Shown here one piece after another: positions 15,285 through 26,100 of a stretch of DNA of 64,000 nt. The notes beneath the pieces were generated by a model. The model did no database searches. It was not told where the DNA came from and saw nothing but the letters and a program-made list of their open reading frames with translations. Position 1 is the first letter of the stretch. Each line of letters starts with the position of its first letter. Source of the stretch: Qipengyuania sp. S6317L1 (GTDB lineage Bacteria > Pseudomonadota > Alphaproteobacteria > Sphingomonadales > Sphingomonadaceae); NCBI RefSeq assembly GCF_023015615.1, contig NZ_JALKAJ010000002.1, positions 62,001 to 126,000 on the forward strand, written 5' to 3'. A program made the position numbers and the translations under genes.

Positions 15285-17356
15285 TATTCGGAAAAAGCGT
15301 CGTCGGGCAGGCTGTCGCGCAGTTCATTCAACCACACATCGGCCACCGCATCACTTGGGGCGCGCCAATCGCCGCGCGGGCTTAGCGCGCCAGCCGATGA
15401 CACTTTGGGCCCGTTGGGAATGGCGCTGCGCTTGAATTGGGAGAAGCCGAAGAAGCGCCGCAAGAATGTCTCGAGCCATTTGGCAATTTCGGCAAGGTCA
15501 TATTCGCGCTTGCGGTGTTCGGACAGGCCATCAGGCCATTCACCCGCCGAGGCGTCGCGCCACGCGTGCCAAGCTAGAAATGCAATCTTGCCGGGATGTT
15601 GGCCGTATCGGATACAGTGGTGGATGAAAAAGTCGTGAAGCTCGTAAGGGCCGACGTGCGCTTCGGTGTCCTGAATAGCACCATCTTCGCCCGGCGGCAC
15701 GAGTTCGGGTGAAATCACCGTGTCGTAGACGCTAAGCAGGATTTTGCTGCAGGTGTCGTCAAACTGCGCGGTTTCAGCCGTCCAGCGGATGAGAAACCGG
15801 ATAAGCGTCTTGGGAACGCCAGCATTCACGCCGTAATGGCTCATGTGGTCGCCCACGCCATAGGTGCACCAGCCAAGCGCGAGTTCGCTAAGGTCGCCTG
15901 TGCCAACGACGAACCCGGAATGTTGCCCTGCAAGACGGAAAAGGTAATCGGTGCGCAGTCCCGCCTGAACGTTCTCGAATGTCACATCATAATGCGGCTC
16001 ACCTTTTGCAAACGGGTGGCCCATGTCTTCAAGCATTCTGGTGGCAGCCGGCTTGATGTCGATTTCTTCAGCGGTGATGCCGAACGCTTCCATCAGCTTC
16101 CAGGCGTTGGACTTGGTCCCATCGGACGTGCCGAAACCGGGCATGGTGTACCCGCGCACCGTGCTGCGCGGCAGGCCCAGCCGGTCACACGCCTTGCACG
16201 CAACGATAAGGGCGTGGGTGCTGTCGAGCCCGCCTGAAATGCCGATCACGAGGCTCTTTGCGCGGGTGGCCTGGATGCGCCTTAAAAGCGCATCGACCTG
16301 AATGTTGAATGCCTCGTAGCAATCCTCTTCAAGCGTTTTGGGATTGTTGGGCACAAAGGGAAAGCGGCGGATCTTGCGCTCAAGGCCGATGTCGCCCGTG
16401 GTGTAATTGTGTTCGAACACGATCCGGCGAAACGTGTCTTCGGGCCGGCCATGGGCCTCTGCGGCGTCAGAGAAGGTCTGATTGCGCATCCGTTCGCCCG
16501 CGATCCGGTCGGTGTCGATATCGGTGACGCACAATTCGGCATCGAGATCAAAGCGGACGCTTTGCGCAAGAAGGTCGCCCAATTCGTAGATCACGCCCTG
16601 CCCGTCCCACGCAAGGTCCGTCGTGCTTTCACCATGGCCGCTTGCTGAATAGACATAGGCGCAGATCGAACGCGATGAACTGGAGCGGCAGTGCAAATGC
16701 CGATCATCGGCCCGGCCAATGGTGATGGGAGAGGCCGAAAGATTGCACAAGATCAGCGCGCCTGCGAGCGCAGCCATCGTTCCCGGAGGATTGGGCGCCC
16801 AATAGTCTTCGCAGATCTCGACCCCGAACGTGAAACCTTTAAGATTGGAAGCGGCGAAAATCAGGTCGGTGCCAAAGGGCACTTCTTCGCCGTTGATCCC
16901 GATCCACAAATCCTGACAGCCGCGCCCGTGGCTGAAATGGCGCTTTTCATAAAACTCGCGATAGTTGGGGAGGTAGGACTTGGGGATCACACCCAGCACC
17001 TCTCCCCCGGCAATCACCACGGCGCAGTTGTAGAGCTTGTTGTTACGGCGCAGAGGCGCGCCCACGATCAGGACCGGCGAAATATCAGCGCTGGCTTCGG
17101 CAATCGTTGCAATCGCGGCCTCGCTTGCATCGAGCAGCGCATCCTGAAGCAAGAGATCGTCAATCGCGTAGGACGAGATGCACAACTCGGGATAGACGAC
17201 AAGATCGACTTGCCGCTCTCCCGCCTTCTTCGCCTCTGCTAGAATACCCTTGGTATTATACGCCACATCGGCGGTGCGGTGGCACGGTGTTGCAGTCGCG
17301 ACACGGACCATGCCGTGGGCGTGCATATCGTAAAAGGAGTGCGCGTTTTCAGCCAT
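15284..17356 (-). CDS. nadE: Glutamine-dependent NAD+ synthetase
   Basis: NadE amidates nicotinic acid adenine dinucleotide to NAD+. This 690-residue form joins an N-terminal nitrilase-type glutaminase and a C-terminal synthetase. The glutaminase triad is visible: Glu57 (YPELC), Lys126 (IPKSYLPNYREFYE) and Cys182 (EICEDYW). The synthetase P-loop SGGLDST is at 374-380. Length and layout match the mycobacterial type. GGAGG precedes the ATG. It converges on doxX and is divergent from yghU. Confidence 0.96.
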   Translation of the reverse strand: MAENAHSFYDMHAHGMVRVATATPCHRTADVAYNTKGILAEAKKAGERQVDLVVYPELCISSYAIDDLLLQDALLDASEAAIATIAEASADISPVLIVGAPLRRNNKLYNCAVVIAGGEVLGVIPKSYLPNYREFYEKRHFSHGRGCQDLWIGINGEEVPFGTDLIFAASNLKGFTFGVEICEDYWAPNPPGTMAALAGALILCNLSASPITIGRADDRHLHCRSSSSRSICAYVYSASGHGESTTDLAWDGQGVIYELGDLLAQSVRFDLDAELCVTDIDTDRIAGERMRNQTFSDAAEAHGRPEDTFRRIVFEHNYTTGDIGLERKIRRFPFVPNNPKTLEEDCYEAFNIQVDALLRRIQATRAKSLVIGISGGLDSTHALIVACKACDRLGLPRSTVRGYTMPGFGTSDGTKSNAWKLMEAFGITAEEIDIKPAATRMLEDMGHPFAKGEPHYDVTFENVQAGLRTDYLFRLAGQHSGFVVGTGDLSELALGWCTYGVGDHMSHYGVNAGVPKTLIRFLIRWTAETAQFDDTCSKILLSVYDTVISPELVPPGEDGAIQDTEAHVGPYELHDFFIHHCIRYGQHPGKIAFLAWHAWRDASAGEWPDGLSEHRKREYDLAEIAKWLETFLRRFFGFSQFKRSAIPNGPKVSSAGALSPRGDWRAPSDAVADVWLNELRDSLPDDAFSE

Positions 17357-17547
17357 ATGCGCCTCCTAGCGGCTATCCGCGAAAGCTCCAAACATTGCGC
17401 ACTTGGTTACACAAGATCGTCTTTCCTCCGGCCAGCGAAAGCTTGGGGCCAATCCGCTTGCATCGCGCACGAGAAGTCGCCACGTTTTGCCCCGAAGATG
17501 AGGGCGCGCAATACCACTTGCCCCTCGCATGAAAGGAAGACGCATCT

Positions 17548-18417
17548 ATGGCTGACCCAACTTACACCCCGCCCGCCGTCTGGAGCGCCGATACCGAAAG
17601 CGGTGGCCGCTTTGCCAATATCAATCGCCCGACTGCCGGCGCTCGCGAAGAGAAAGCATTGCCGCGAGGGGAGAACGCGCTTCAACTCTATTCGCTCGCG
17701 ACACCCAACGGGGTGAAGGCGACGGTCATGCTCGAGGAGCTGATCGAAAAGGGGCACGAAGGCGCAGAATATGACGCCTACACCGTCAACATCGGCGAAG
17801 GCGAGCAATTCACCAGCGGGTTTGTCGAAGTGAACCCCAATTCGAAAATCCCGGCGATGGTCGATGCAAGCGGCGAGAAAGACATTCGCGTTTTTGAAAG
17901 CGGCGCGATCCTTGTCCATCTGGCCGAAAAGTTCGGCGAATTCCTTCCCACCGATCCAGCAGCGCGCGCAGAAGTGCTTTCCTGGGTGTTCTGGCAGGTG
18001 GGCACCGGCCCCTTCATCGGCGGCGGGTTCGGGCACTTTTATGCCTATGCGCCGGAGAAATACGAATATCCGATCAACCGCTATGCGATGGAAACCAAGC
18101 GCATTTTTGATGTTGCGAACAATCAGCTTGCCAAGACGCAATATCTTGCGGGCGACGAATATACGATCGCCGACATTGCCAACTTCCCATGGCTCGCGCC
18201 GTTCTTTGTCGGCACGATTTACAATGATGCAAAAACATTCCTCTCGATCGAGGAAGACTATCCCCACGTTGGCCGTTGGGTGCGCGAAATTGCCAAGCGC
18301 CCCGGTGTTCAGCGCGGCCGCCTTGTCAACAAGGTGTGGGGCGATGAGGACCAGCAATTGCGCGAACGCCATTCGCCCGCCGATTTTGAAGGCAAGAACC
18401 TCGATTATACGTTCTGA
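17548..18417 (+). CDS. yghU: Glutathione-dependent disulfide-bond oxidoreductase YghU
   Basis: YghU is a GST-family protein (nu class) with disulfide reductase activity, binding two glutathione molecules in E. coli. The 289-residue product keeps the characteristic N terminus (TPPAVWSADTESGGRFANINRP), LYSLATPNGVKATVMLEEL, NPNSKIPAMVD and the ESGAILVHLAEKFG segment. AAAGGAAGA precedes the ATG. It appears to be a single-gene transcript with its own terminator. Confidence 0.93.
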   Translation: MADPTYTPPAVWSADTESGGRFANINRPTAGAREEKALPRGENALQLYSLATPNGVKATVMLEELIEKGHEGAEYDAYTVNIGEGEQFTSGFVEVNPNSKIPAMVDASGEKDIRVFESGAILVHLAEKFGEFLPTDPAARAEVLSWVFWQVGTGPFIGGGFGHFYAYAPEKYEYPINRYAMETKRIFDVANNQLAKTQYLAGDEYTIADIANFPWLAPFFVGTIYNDAKTFLSIEEDYPHVGRWVREIAKRPGVQRGRLVNKVWGDEDQQLRERHSPADFEGKNLDYTF

Positions 18418-18440
18418 CCGACACTCAACCTGATCAGTCG

Positions 18441-18474
18441 AATGGGCTGGAAGTTTTCGGGCTTCCGGCCCATT
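18441..18474 (+). terminator. Terminator-like hairpin after yghU
   Basis: AATGGGCTGGAAG pairs with CTTCCGGCCCATT (13 pairs, one G-T), followed by the weak T stretch TGTCATTTTC. The TTG at 18473 sits in its foot, which is one reason to prefer a later start for the next gene. Confidence 0.65.
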
Positions 18475-18505
18475 GTCATTTTCGAGAGTGGAGAGGGACC
18501 GGAAT

Positions 18506-19900
18506 TTGGCCGATCAGGCGCACAGCGCACAACATGAACGCATCGGCCTTGGTGAAAAGCTTGGCTATGGCGTGGGAGATCTGGCTTCCGGCCTGATGCT
18601 GAATTTCTTCGGCTTTTACCTGCTCTATTTCTTCGTGGACCTCGGCGGCCTTGCGCCCGCTGCTATCGGGCTCATGTTTCTCCTCACAAAACTGATCGAT
18701 GCTGTCACCGATCCGGTGATGGGCATGGTGGCCGACCGCACGCGCACGCGCTGGGGCCGCTATCGGCCTTATATCCTGTTCGGGTCGGTTCCTCTGGGGC
18801 TGAGCATGGTGCTGATCTTCAGCGCGCCCCAGGATATGGGCGGCACCGCCCTGCTCATCTGGGCCTATGCGACATACTCGCTGTGCATGCTCGCCTTTAC
18901 GGTGGCCAATGTGCCCTATGGCGGATTGCTGGGCGTGATTTCCCCCTCCTCGCACCAACGCTCCCGCGTGACCGCCTTTCGCATGTTCTTTTCAGCCTGC
19001 GGCGGTATTCTGGTCGGTGCGCTTGGAACAACGCTTGTGCGCGAATTTGGCGGCGGGGATGAGCGGTTGGGCCTGCTGCTTACCGTTTCGTGCATCGCAG
19101 CGGTGTCAGTCGCCTGCCTTCTCACCACCTTTGCCACCACCAAAGAGCGCATTCCGCCAACCCCTCAGAACGGATCGGTCAAAGGGGATTTGGGAGTGCT
19201 GCTGCGCACAGGTCCGTGGATCGCCGTCGTGATCGCTGCGGTCCTTGGCGTCACCTCCATCGCTGCGCGCGCCTCGACGGCGCCCTTCTTCTTCAAATAT
19301 GTCGCAGGTGATGACGGAAGCCCGGTGTTCCTGTTCTTTGATCGCCCCGCACTGTTCCTGACCGCGCTTGCGATTGGACAGGTGTCGGGCGTTATCCTTG
19401 GCAATTTCCTCGTGCGATGGTTCGAAAAATCGCACCTGCTGATCGGCGCTGGCGCGTCGATGGCGGTGTTTATCATGGTCTTTTACACCTTGCCGCTCGG
19501 CGCGGTGTGGCCGCAAACCTTTATGCAGCTCGCCATTGGCATCGGCTTTGGCCTGCTGATGGTTCTCTCCTATTCGATGTTCACTGACATCGCAGAGTAT
19601 ATCGACTGGAAAACCAGACGACAGATGACCGCGCTTGTGATTGCGGCATCGGTGTTCGGGGTGAAAGCAGGCGTTGGGCTCGGCTCGTTTCTTCCCGGTC
19701 TCGCGCTCGACCTCACCGGATTTGTTGCAGAAGGCGAGCAGAGCGAAACCGCGCTTTGGGGCATACAGATCGCCTTTGCCTTCATCCCCGCAGGCATCCT
19801 AATCCCGGCGGCAGGCGCGCTGTTCTTTTACGGGATTAACCACAAGGTTTTGGCCAAGGCAGAGAGCGAACTTTCGCAGCGCCGCGCGGCGCGTGCATAA
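18506..19900 (+). CDS. MFS sugar:cation symporter (GPH family)
   Basis: The protein has about twelve hydrophobic segments and the GPH signature DAVTDPVMGMVADRT followed by RWGRYRPYILFG. Such carriers import glycosides, pentosides or hexuronides with H+ or Na+. There is no ATG before the first membrane helix, so a TTG or GTG must start it. I chose TTG 18506 (MADQAHSAQHERIG, 464 residues), with GAGAGGGA upstream. TTG 18473 and GTG 18488 are alternatives. The substrate is unknown and no sugar catabolic gene adjoins it. Confidence 0.85.
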   Translation: MADQAHSAQHERIGLGEKLGYGVGDLASGLMLNFFGFYLLYFFVDLGGLAPAAIGLMFLLTKLIDAVTDPVMGMVADRTRTRWGRYRPYILFGSVPLGLSMVLIFSAPQDMGGTALLIWAYATYSLCMLAFTVANVPYGGLLGVISPSSHQRSRVTAFRMFFSACGGILVGALGTTLVREFGGGDERLGLLLTVSCIAAVSVACLLTTFATTKERIPPTPQNGSVKGDLGVLLRTGPWIAVVIAAVLGVTSIAARASTAPFFFKYVAGDDGSPVFLFFDRPALFLTALAIGQVSGVILGNFLVRWFEKSHLLIGAGASMAVFIMVFYTLPLGAVWPQTFMQLAIGIGFGLLMVLSYSMFTDIAEYIDWKTRRQMTALVIAASVFGVKAGVGLGSFLPGLALDLTGFVAEGEQSETALWGIQIAFAFIPAGILIPAAGALFFYGINHKVLAKAESELSQRRAARA

Positions 19901-19917
19901 TTTCTTTAAATCGCCTC

Positions 19918-19945
19918 TTCACATCCGCGAAAGACCCGCTATATC
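19918..19945 (+). promoter_or_regulatory. Likely promoter of tRNA-Gln
   Basis: TTCACA (19918-19923) and TATATC (19940-19945) are separated by 16 bases, and the tRNA 5' end is 12 bases further. The fit to the sigma-70 consensus is moderate. Confidence 0.45.
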
Positions 19946-19957
19946 GCCCCCTCCTGC

Positions 19958-20032
19958 TGGGGTGTAGCCAAGTGGTAAGGCACCGGTTTTTGGTACCGGC
20001 ATTCGCAGGTTCGATCCCTGCCACCCCAGCCA
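19958..20032 (+). tRNA. tRNA-Gln (anticodon TTG)
   Basis: A 7-bp acceptor stem (TGGGGTG/CACCCCA), the D-arm with AGTGGTAAGG, an anticodon stem CCGGT/ACCGG with loop TTTTGGT (anticodon TTG, reading CAA), and a T-arm with GGTTCGATCC. The CCA end is encoded. All parts are intact. Confidence 0.97.
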
Positions 20033-20039
20033 GTTTTCC

Positions 20040-20999
20040 TCACTTGCCGCTCTCAATCACCGCCTCTGCAAGAGCGCGGCCCGAGAGGAATGCGCCTTCG
20101 ACGCGCGGGGAGTGGAGGTAGTCTCCCGCAATTCCCAGATTTAGCGCCGTATCAAAGCGCGCAGCGTCGCCTTTGACGGCGGCGGGCATGGCGTAGAGCC
20201 AGCGATGGGCCACAAGGTGCACGGGTTCTTGCGGCGCCGCGCCTGTTTGCGCGAAGAAATCGGCGAGGAGAAGTTTGGCAGCTTCCTCCTTGGGGGAATC
20301 GATGATCTCACGGGATCGCTCCGGTGATGCGTGAAGCACCCAGGTTTCGCTTCCTGTGCGCTGTGGCTTGGCGGAATTGCGCGCCGCCCAGGAAATCCTC
20401 GCATCGGCATCACGAAGCCCGTCCGATTCGATGGGTAACCGCTCTTCAAAAGCCACCATCACCGCCCAGCACGGGGCCGATTCGACCCCCGCGGGCACGC
20501 TCGCCAGATCATCCGCGACATTGGCGAGGATTTCTGCGGCCTGCTCTGCCGGGACAGCGATAAGGACGGTGTCGGCAGTGAAGCTATCATCGCCTGCATC
20601 GACCAACCAACCTTGGTCCAGTCGGCTCAAAGTTTGGCCGCGCACGCCCCAGTGCACATCGTGTTCAATGCCCATGGCGCGAATGGGGCCATTCATTCCG
20701 GGAACGCCGACCCAGGCATCCTCGCCCGCCGCCGGCCATGGAGCGACAACGCCCGCCGCGTGCCAGTTGGCCACCACCTCTTTGAATGCAGCGTCCCGTG
20801 CGGTGAAATATTGCGCGCCGTGGTCAAAGGACACCGTTGCACCCGAAATCTCCGCACGCCGCGCCGCCATGCGCCCGCCCGGACCGCGTCCCTTGTCCAG
20901 AAGTCGCACCTCGCGCCCCGCCTTTTTGAGCGCGTCCGCGCAAGAGAGCCCCGCCATACCGGCACCGATGATGAGAATGTCGCTGTGTGTTCTATCCAT
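20040..20999 (-). CDS. FAD-dependent oxidoreductase (renalase/amine-oxidase-like)
   Basis: The 319-residue protein has the dinucleotide-binding motif GAGMAGLSCADALKKAG near residue 12, then the FAD-contacting LLDKGRGPGGRMA and FDHGAQYFTAR, and a C-terminal GIAGDYLHSPRVEGAFLSG that closes the FAD site. This fits NAD(P)/FAD-dependent proteins related to renalase, of mostly unknown substrate in bacteria. It converges on the tRNA gene seven bases away and lies downstream of a PAS-like membrane protein on the same strand. Confidence 0.87.
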   Translation of the reverse strand: MDRTHSDILIIGAGMAGLSCADALKKAGREVRLLDKGRGPGGRMAARRAEISGATVSFDHGAQYFTARDAAFKEVVANWHAAGVVAPWPAAGEDAWVGVPGMNGPIRAMGIEHDVHWGVRGQTLSRLDQGWLVDAGDDSFTADTVLIAVPAEQAAEILANVADDLASVPAGVESAPCWAVMVAFEERLPIESDGLRDADARISWAARNSAKPQRTGSETWVLHASPERSREIIDSPKEEAAKLLLADFFAQTGAAPQEPVHLVAHRWLYAMPAAVKGDAARFDTALNLGIAGDYLHSPRVEGAFLSGRALAEAVIESGK

Positions 21000-21030
21000 G
21001 CCGCTTCAATGCGCAGGATAACCATAGGTT

Positions 21031-21591
21031 TCAATCACAAGCTGCCGGAGGCTCGATTTCGCGCACGATTGCAAGCGCACGATGGTTCGTGCCGCCCGCA
21101 CCGGGCAGGTTACAGGCTCGAAGAACAAAGCAACGCTGTGCGCCTTCAACGCCATTGATGGCAAAGCGCGCTTCATAAGGCTTGCTTGCCGCTTCATTTT
21201 CACGCGCGAACCGGGCGAAATCCAGCGCCGGATCATTGGCCGCCGTCTCGCCACCGAAAAGGGCTTTCAACTCATCCGAAGACCGCTGTGCCCCGGTCAC
21301 GAAATCATAATGCCATACACCTTGCCGCGCAGTGCCCGGGCTTTCGCGCAAGTTTTCAAGAAATTCGTGAATGGCCTGTGTTTGCGCTTGGGCCTCGCGC
21401 CGGACACGGCGGCTTTTCCGGCGTTTTACCGCGACACGGCTCACCGTCACCATCGCCAGAAGGGCCAAAGCGATGCAGCCAAAAAGCAGTGTATCGGTGT
21501 CCAGCATCATGCGCAGCACATCACCGCCCACTGCGCTGTCCTCAGCGCGAATGGCAAGCGGTGCGACGGTCGATGGCGCAGCGAGGAGCAT
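21031..21591 (-). CDS. Single-pass membrane protein with PAS-like region
   Basis: The 186-residue product has an N-terminal hydrophobic stretch, one strong membrane helix (about residues 34-53, LLFGCIALALLAMVTV), a basic and coiled segment (KRRKSRRVRREAQAQ), and a soluble part. The soluble part contains GVWHYDFVTGAQRSSDELKALFG, which resembles the start of a PAS domain. No kinase or cyclase domain follows. It ends 31 bases before the FAD oxidoreductase start, so the two may be co-transcribed. Function unknown. Confidence 0.68.
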   Translation of the reverse strand: MLLAAPSTVAPLAIRAEDSAVGGDVLRMMLDTDTLLFGCIALALLAMVTVSRVAVKRRKSRRVRREAQAQTQAIHEFLENLRESPGTARQGVWHYDFVTGAQRSSDELKALFGGETAANDPALDFARFARENEAASKPYEARFAINGVEGAQRCFVLRACNLPGAGGTNHRALAIVREIEPPAACD

Positions 21592-21656
21592 GGCCCCGGC
21601 CTACCATAGCCAGCGCCGGAATAGCCCCTAGGGACATTACCGAGGTGCGAAGCGGT

Positions 21657-23048
21657 CTAGGCCGCGTCTGCCGTGCGCTGCTCGCTGGTTTCCGCGTTGA
21701 GCATCTCGGCCAGCGCAAAGGCGAGCTCGAGCGATTGCTCGGCATTGAGGCGCGGGTCGCAATGCGTGTGATAGCGGTCGCCCAGTGCATCGTCGGTGAT
21801 CGCAACCGCGCCGCCAACGCACTCGGTCACGTCCTGACCGGTCATCTCGATGTGGATGCCGCCCGGATGCGTGCCTTCTGCGCGGTGCACGTCGAAGAAG
21901 CCTTTGACCTCGGTGAGGATGCGGTCGAAGGGCCGCGTCTTATAGCCGCTGTCCGACTTGATCACATTGCCGTGCATCGGGTCGCACGACCATACCACCG
22001 GATGCCCCTCGGCCTTCACGGCGCGCACCAGCTTGGGCAGGCCGTCAAGCACCTTGTCGTGGCCATAGCGCGAGATCAGCGTAATGCGCCCCGCCTCGCG
22101 GCCCGGGTTAAGCTCATCAAGCAGCTTGAGAAGCGCATCAGGTTCAAGGCTCGGCCCGCACTTCATGCCGAGAGGGTTCTGAATACCGCGCGCAAATTCA
22201 ATGTGCGCGCTGCCCGGGAAGCGAGTGCGATCCCCGATCCAGAGCATATGGGCGCTGGTCGCATACCAATCGCCCGTCAGCGAATCCTTGCGGGTCAGCG
22301 CCTGTTCGTAAGGCAGCAAAAGCCCTTCGTGGCTAGTGTAGAAATCGGTGCCCTGCAATTGCGGCACGGTGTTGGGATCAACCCCGCACGCTTCCATGAA
22401 ATCGAGCGCCTCGCCAATGCGATCGGCAGTCTCGGCGAACCTTTCGGTCCAAGGCGTGCGGCCCATGAATTCGAGCGTCCACTGGTGCACCTGGCGAAGG
22501 TTTGCATATCCACCGCCAGCAAAGGCGCGCAGCAGGTTCAGCGTCGAAGCTGCTTGCGAATACGCGCGCACCATGCGGGCCGGATCGTTGCGGCGCTGAA
22601 CAGCGTCAAATTCGATGCCGTTGATGTTATCGCCAAGATAGCTTGGCAGGGTCACATCACCTTGCGTTTCGGTCGGCGAAGAGCGCGGCTTTGCAAATTG
22701 GCCAGCCATGCGGCCCACTTTCACCACGGGGCGCTTTGACCCGAAGGTCATCACCACCGCCATCTGCAACAAAACGCGGAACGTGTCGCGGATGTTGTTG
22801 GGGTGAAATTCCTTGAAGCTCTCCGCGCAGTCTCCGCCTTGAAGAAGGAAAGCATCGCCCTTGGCGACCTTGGCAAGGTCAGCTTTCAGAGCGCGCGCTT
22901 CGCCTGCAAAGACGAGTGGCGGATAGGCAGCGAGCGTCCCCTCTGCCTCAGCCAGTTCGCCTGCGTCCTCATAGTGGGGCAGGTGCTTTGCTTCGAAACT
23001 CTTCCAGCTTTCGGGTTGCCAATCTTGGGCCACGGTCAAATCGTCCAT
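21657..23048 (-). CDS. 3-deoxy-7-phosphoheptulonate synthase, class II
   Basis: This enzyme condenses phosphoenolpyruvate and erythrose 4-phosphate, the first step of aromatic amino acid synthesis. The 463-residue product is the plant-type (class II) form. Motifs include [46 protein letters not shown]-like KCGPSLEPD, and [10 protein letters not shown] chose ATG 23046-23048 ([15 protein letters not shown]), the usual N terminus; 20 further codons upstream are open but not conserved. It follows the M16 peptidase on the same strand after 115 bases. Confidence 0.96.
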   Translation of the reverse strand: MDDLTVAQDWQPESWKSFEAKHLPHYEDAGELAEAEGTLAAYPPLVFAGEARALKADLAKVAKGDAFLLQGGDCAESFKEFHPNNIRDTFRVLLQMAVVMTFGSKRPVVKVGRMAGQFAKPRSSPTETQGDVTLPSYLGDNINGIEFDAVQRRNDPARMVRAYSQAASTLNLLRAFAGGGYANLRQVHQWTLEFMGRTPWTERFAETADRIGEALDFMEACGVDPNTVPQLQGTDFYTSHEGLLLPYEQALTRKDSLTGDWYATSAHMLWIGDRTRFPGSAHIEFARGIQNPLGMKCGPSLEPDALLKLLDELNPGREAGRITLISRYGHDKVLDGLPKLVRAVKAEGHPVVWSCDPMHGNVIKSDSGYKTRPFDRILTEVKGFFDVHRAEGTHPGGIHIEMTGQDVTECVGGAVAITDDALGDRYHTHCDPRLNAEQSLELAFALAEMLNAETSEQRTADAA

Positions 23049-23163
23049 TGTTAAATAATCAGGGCGCGCGCCTATCCGCGCGCAGCGCATATGTAAAGCA
23101 TAGCCCAACTTTGGGGCAATTTAATTTCAAGCGCAGTCTGAACGACGCACTCGATCAGCGCGA

Positions 23164-26100
23164 TCAGCGGCCCGTAGCCTGCGCCGGTAAAGGCGCCGCC
23201 ACGGGAGCGGTTGAAGCGCCGGCAACCTCCGGAATTTCCCCGAGTTCTGTGCCCTCGGGGAGCACAGCGAGCTTGAAGGGTTCAACGCCTGAGAAATACC
23301 TTTGCGCAAGGAATTTCATGATTTCGGGCGTGGTGTTGGAATAATCCGACAGGAGCGAGCGAAGAAGCTCGATACGCTGCGGGTCCTCGCTCGCGCCTTC
23401 GAGGTTGTAGAGCCAGAACTGGTTTCCGGTAGAGGCACGCCGCACGCGCTGTCCCAGCGGGCCGGTGACGCGGTTGATCTCGTCTGCCGTGGGTGGATTG
23501 GCGGCAAGGTCTGCACCGATCTTTTGTGCTTCGGCAAAGAAAACAGGAACGAATTCAGGCTTCAGTTGGGCAAGAGCGACGATCTTGCCCCCTGCGCTAA
23601 CGTCGCTGGGCCAGTCGGAATAGGCTTGCGGCGCATAGCTTGCCCCTGCCCGCTCGCGCATCGCATCGAGCAGGCGGTTGCTGAAGATCTGCACCAGGAT
23701 TTCAAGCTGGCGCGATTCGCGGATACGCGTCATGCCTGCGCCGCTTGGCCATGCCACTGCCGCGGCAGCTTGATCGGCATCGCCCCTATGGGTGACGACC
23801 TGCGGAGTGTTTACGCCAACCGGGAAAGCCGGAACGCGCGAGGCAACCTCGGGCGCGATCGCTTCACGCTCCGGCAAAGCGCCGAACGTTGTGCGCAGCT
23901 TCTCGATGATTTCAGCCTGATCGAATTCGCCAAAGACGAGCACCTCGATCGGCCCTTGCGCAAGCAATGGTTCCCACACCTCGCGGAAACCCTCTGGCGT
24001 GACGCCCGAAAGGGTTTCCGGCGTCGGGATCGCAAAGCGCGGGTCCTTGGCGGTGGTGAGATATTCAAGATCACGGCTCAGCACCGAGGCAGGTCCGGTT
24101 GAATAGGTGTTATAGGCAAGCTCTGCGGCTGCCTTTGCCCGGATCACCGGATCTTCGTCCCAGCGCGGGTCGCCCAGCTTTGCAGCGAACAGGTAAAGTT
24201 GATCGGCCACATCGCTTGAACGGGTTTGCGCCGTGAATGTGAAAACCGCATCATCAATGTCGAAATTGAACCCGAGCTTGCGCCCTGTCGCGAGGAGGTC
24301 GAGCTCATTCTGTCCAAGGTCGCCCAGGCCCGAACCGACAAGCGCGCCCTGCCCCAGATTGGCGTAAACGGCGGTGTCTTCGTCAAATGCGCGGTAGCCG
24401 GCGCCAAAGCGCACTTTCACCGTCACGCGGCCCGGCTCTGCATCGTTTGACCAAAGGATCGCATTGACGCCATTGGCGAAGGACACTTTCTGGATGTCGA
24501 GAATGCCAAGCGGGCCTTGCTCAGTGATCGTGCCCGGTTCACCGATGGGAGGAAGTTCCTCAAAAGAGATCGCATTATCCGCAAGCCGCGCGGTGTCGTC
24601 GATTGTCACCTCACTTGCGAGCGCCAATTCGAGCTTGGCCTTGTCGGCCTCACCGATTGCCGGGGTAACATAGACCGAGCGCACGACGTCGCCTTCAAAC
24701 AGGGCCTTGGTGCGTGCGTGGACCTCTTCAGGTTTCATCCGGTCCCGCATCCCGCGAAACACGTCGAGCACCACCTGAGGGCTTGCAACGGTTTCGCGAA
24801 TGTCGACCGCATTGACGATATTATCGGCCAGATCGCGGCCCGATTGAACGCTTTCCTGCTCAACCGAATTGACGAAAGCGACGTCAAATTCGGCTGCTTC
24901 GCGGTCAATCTCTTCTTGTGTGGGCGGGTTCGCAATCGCATCGGCGATCACGCCGCGCACATCAGCAAGAGCCGCCTCCCAATCTTCACCCAGCGGCGCA
25001 AAAGCGACAAAGGTTGCATCAATCGAGCGCGAGACATCATCCTGATTAATCTGCGCATAAAGATAAGAGCCACCACCACGCGCACGGGTTTCCAGACGGC
25101 GATTGATGATCGACTGCGCCAGCGCGTCCAGAAGCAGGCCTTCATTGTATACAATCGTGTCTTCAACCTGACGCCATGGCCGCATGATGGCATAGGTGAG
25201 ATTGCGCGGAAGATCGGGCTCAACCGCGACCGCAAGTTCGCCAATGGGAAGATCGCTGCCATCCAGCATGGCCGCGCCTTCAGGCGCCACCGGATCGCCG
25301 AAATCGGGCGCAATGCCCGGCTCGCCCGTCCCTTCCCAATCGCCGAACCATTTTTCGACATAGCTGGCGAGCACCATCGGGTCGGCATCACCGGCCACCA
25401 CAATCACGGTTTTTTCGGGGCGATACCAACGGTCGTAAAACGCCTGAACCGAACTGCCTGTGGCCGCCGCCAGAGTTTCATCCGTGCCGATGGGGTTGCG
25501 CTCTGAAAGGCGTTGTCCGGCAAAGAAAGTGCGGCGTGTAAGATCGCTTACCCGCAAAGCCGCACCGCCGCGCTCGCGCTTTTCGGCCAAAACGATGGGA
25601 CGCTCGGTCGCGACGTTTTCATCGCTTAGCACCGGCCCCTTGATCATGCCTGAAAGGAGTTTGAAACTCTCGTCCAGCTTTTCAGGGCCAATGTCGGGAA
25701 TATCGAGCTTGTAGGCGGTGTGCGTCGGGCTTGTCTCGGCGTTGGCATCCGCGCCAAAGGTCGCGCCCAGACGCTGCCACGCGGCAATCGCCTCGGCTTT
25801 GCCGAGATGGGTGCTTTCGCGGAACAGGAGGTGTTCAAGAAGGTGGGCATAGCCCTGTTCGCTATCGCGTTCGTGAAGCGAACCCGCGTCAATACGCACC
25901 CGGATCGAAACCTGGTTTGGCGGCACACCGTTCCTGCGCACCGCATAGCGAAGGCCATTGTCCATCTCGCCAAAGACCCACTCGCGGTCGACGGGAACAT
26001 TGCTTCCCTCGTAAAGCCACGGGGTTTCATCCTCACCCTGAACGGCCTTGGGATCGGGCACTTCGTAGCCTGCAAGCGGGCTCGACAGGAGCACATCTTG

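Noticed and set aside
21186..22739. A 517-codon plus-strand frame opposite the DAHP synthase gene
   Set aside because: The minus-strand enzyme has all class II motifs; the opposite frame is a bias artefact.
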